From assembly GCA_025924435.1 (NCBI GenBank), contig JAICIL010000220.1, positions 1-7,562 of the forward strand: a stretch of 7,562 bases of DNA, read 5' to 3'. Source of the DNA: Chloroflexia bacterium. GTDB taxonomy: Bacteria; Chloroflexota; Chloroflexia; Thermomicrobiales; JALYUS01. Numbering within the stretch: the first letter of the stretch is position 1; each line of letters starts with the position of its first letter. A program made the translations under genes and the position numbers. This document shows, piece by piece, positions 6,617 to 7,562 of this stretch. The notes under the pieces are model-generated. The model had not been told where the DNA came from, did not search any database, and was given only the letters and a program-made list of their open reading frames with translations.

Positions 6617-7411
6617 TCAGTCGCTCCAGAGCGAGCGGACGAATTGGGCGGTGCGCGGCAGGACTTCGTCCGGGCGGCCGGAGAGGTTGCATTCCAGCGA
6701 GCAGTAGCCATCGAATTCGATGTCGCGCAGCTCACGGAAGGCCGCCTGGAAATCGGTGATCCCCGTGCCCGGTTCGTGTCGCGTGTTGTCGGCGAGATGG
6801 ACGTAGCCGAGGTATTGCCGCGCCGTGTGGAGCGCCGTCACCGGGTCGCGCTCCTCGATATTCATGTGGAAGAGATCGCCCAGGAGGCGCATCCGCTCGC
6901 TGCCGATCCGCTCGCACCACTCGACGCCCTGCTCCAAACGGTGGATGAGATGCGTCTCGTAGCGGTTGAGCGGTTCGAGGATGAGCGTCGAGCCGACGGA
7001 GGCCGCGAACTCGGTCAATTCGTGCAGCGCCTCGGCCAGCCGCTCCTCGTCCGCGACGGCGTCCCGCTTCTGCGCGTAGGGGAGCCGCGCCGAGTAACCG
7101 TAGATCGGCACGACGATCACGCCCGCCGACTCCACTTCCGCCGCATAGGTCAGGAGGCGCGCGATGTCCTCCAAACATTGCAGCCGCTCGTCCGCGTCCG
7201 CCGCGACGGGCCACCCGCGATAGCCGCCGACGATCCCGGCCACCCGCGCCGCGCCACTACGGACGCGCTGCGCGATCGCGCGATGCTCGGTGCGCAATGT
7301 GTCGCCGCGCACCTCGACGGCGTCGTAGCCCCAGTCCGCCGCCTGCTCGAACTTCATCTCGAGCGACGGCGCGGGCAAGAGATTTTCCTGTACCGCAAGT
7401 CGCAGTGGCAT
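6617..7411 (-). CDS. Sugar phosphate isomerase/epimerase (xylose isomerase-like TIM barrel)
   Basis: A 264-residue cytoplasmic TIM-barrel protein of the AP-endonuclease-2/xylose-isomerase-like superfamily. The four metal ligands expected for D-tagatose 3-epimerase-type enzymes are visible in order: E146 in ILEPLNRYETH, D179 in LLGDLFHMN (with H182), H205 in YVHLADN, and E240 in YCSLECN. R211 in RHEPGTG fits the conserved substrate-binding Arg. Family members isomerise or epimerise keto sugars or related polyols such as inosose and hydroxypyruvate. The exact substrate is not readable from sequence. Start ATG 7411 has AAGGA 7 nt upstream. The gene is monocistronic in this view: downstream is a palindromic repeat, then the separate argG promoter. 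Upstream, within about 100 nt, is the putative insertion-sequence end, so its native promoter may have been displaced or may lie there. Confidence 0.88.
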   Translation of the reverse strand: MPLRLAVQENLLPAPSLEMKFEQAADWGYDAVEVRGDTLRTEHRAIAQRVRSGAARVAGIVGGYRGWPVAADADERLQCLEDIARLLTYAAEVESAGVIVVPIYGYSARLPYAQKRDAVADEERLAEALHELTEFAASVGSTLILEPLNRYETHLIHRLEQGVEWCERIGSERMRLLGDLFHMNIEERDPVTALHTARQYLGYVHLADNTRHEPGTGITDFQAAFRELRDIEFDGYCSLECNLSGRPDEVLPRTAQFVRSLWSD

Positions 7412-7456
7412 GGTTCGATCCTTTTACCTAACCTCTGGTGCTAGTGGTTGACATGG

Positions 7457-7515
7457 ACATGGGACGCTTCGATGCCGCCGGTGTCGAAGCGACCGCACCA
7501 AGGAGCGTCCCATGT
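7457..7515 (+). promoter_or_regulatory. Hairpin covering the RBS and start codon of the putative transposase
   Basis: ACATGGGACGC (7457-7467) is exactly complementary to GCGTCCCATGT (7505-7515), whose last bases contain the start codon. The RBS AAGGAG (7500-7505) lies at the stem base on the loop side. An inner 8-bp hairpin, CGCTTCGA (7465-7472) with TCGAAGCG (7484-7491), shares three bases with the outer stem and would compete with it. RNA entering from outside could fold the outer stem and block translation, a known safeguard in insertion sequences. Confidence 0.6.
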
Positions 7516-7562
7516 CTACCGAGGAGTTTACCATCGCCCTGTTCATCAAAGTGGACGACGCC
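7512..7562 (+). CDS. Putative insertion-sequence transposase, N-terminal fragment
   Basis: Seventeen codons, open to the window edge, beginning MSTEEFTIALFIKVDDA. The RBS AAGGAG (7500-7505) is 6 nt before the ATG. The acidic start followed by a hydrophobic stretch and VDD resembles the N-terminus of several DDE transposases (IS4/IS5/IS982-like), but too little is visible to assign a family. Upstream, TTGACA at 7448-7453 is a perfect -35 without a good -10 at 16-18 nt. ACATGG is directly repeated at 7451-7462. The element boundary and terminal repeats cannot be placed, although it probably begins between 7425 and 7455. Confidence 0.5.
   Translation, partial: MSTEEFTIALFIKVDDA

Noticed and set aside
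7448..7476. Full plus-strand promoter using TTGACA at 7448
   Set aside because: The -35 is perfect but the sequences at 16-18 nt spacing (such as GATGCC) do not resemble a -10, so I only mention it with the transposase.

Overview
This is a GC-rich bacterial chromosomal window from a non-model organism. The phylum cannot be fixed from sequence alone. A T-box leader in front of argG, an O-antigen ligase/polymerase-type membrane protein and GC-rich intergenic palindromes would fit groups such as Armatimonadota or Chloroflexota, but that placement is inference.

Layout, left to right. A plus-strand MgtC/SapB-family membrane protein (38-493) converges with and overlaps the end of a minus-strand block. 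Read in the direction of transcription, that block is: a small HExxH zincin-like protein (4644-3907), a tandem-domain SpoU/TrmH-type RNA methyltransferase (3946-2852), an MBL-fold hydrolase (2810-1929) and a Wzy/WaaL-type O-antigen ligase/polymerase (1925-429). Junctions are tight (an overlap, 41 nt and 3 nt), so these four are probably one transcript. Upstream, after a short spacer with a GC-rich hairpin, lies argG (6022-4787), argininosuccinate synthase.

The roughly 600 bases upstream of argG hold no gene but much regulatory structure. On the minus strand these are, in order: a consensus-like sigma-70 promoter (6479-6451), a complete T-box leader with Arg codon CGC at the specifier position (6345-6343), the antiterminator T-box motif (6236-6222), a competing intrinsic terminator (to 6148), two more hairpins including a perfect 14-bp inverted repeat (6063-6121), and a strong RBS. 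The promoter-distal flank holds a 103-bp palindromic element with 27-nt arms (6508-6610).

Further upstream is a minus-strand TIM-barrel sugar isomerase/epimerase (7411-6617). The right edge holds the first 17 codons of a plus-strand ORF that looks like an insertion-sequence transposase (7512 onward). Its RBS and start codon lie in one arm of an 11-bp inverted repeat.

The central story is arginine supply: uncharged tRNA-Arg is predicted to be sensed by the leader, allowing read-through into argG. The most unusual protein is the methyltransferase. It carries two SpoU-like halves in one chain, and the classical motif-1 Asn and Arg appear to be divided between the halves.
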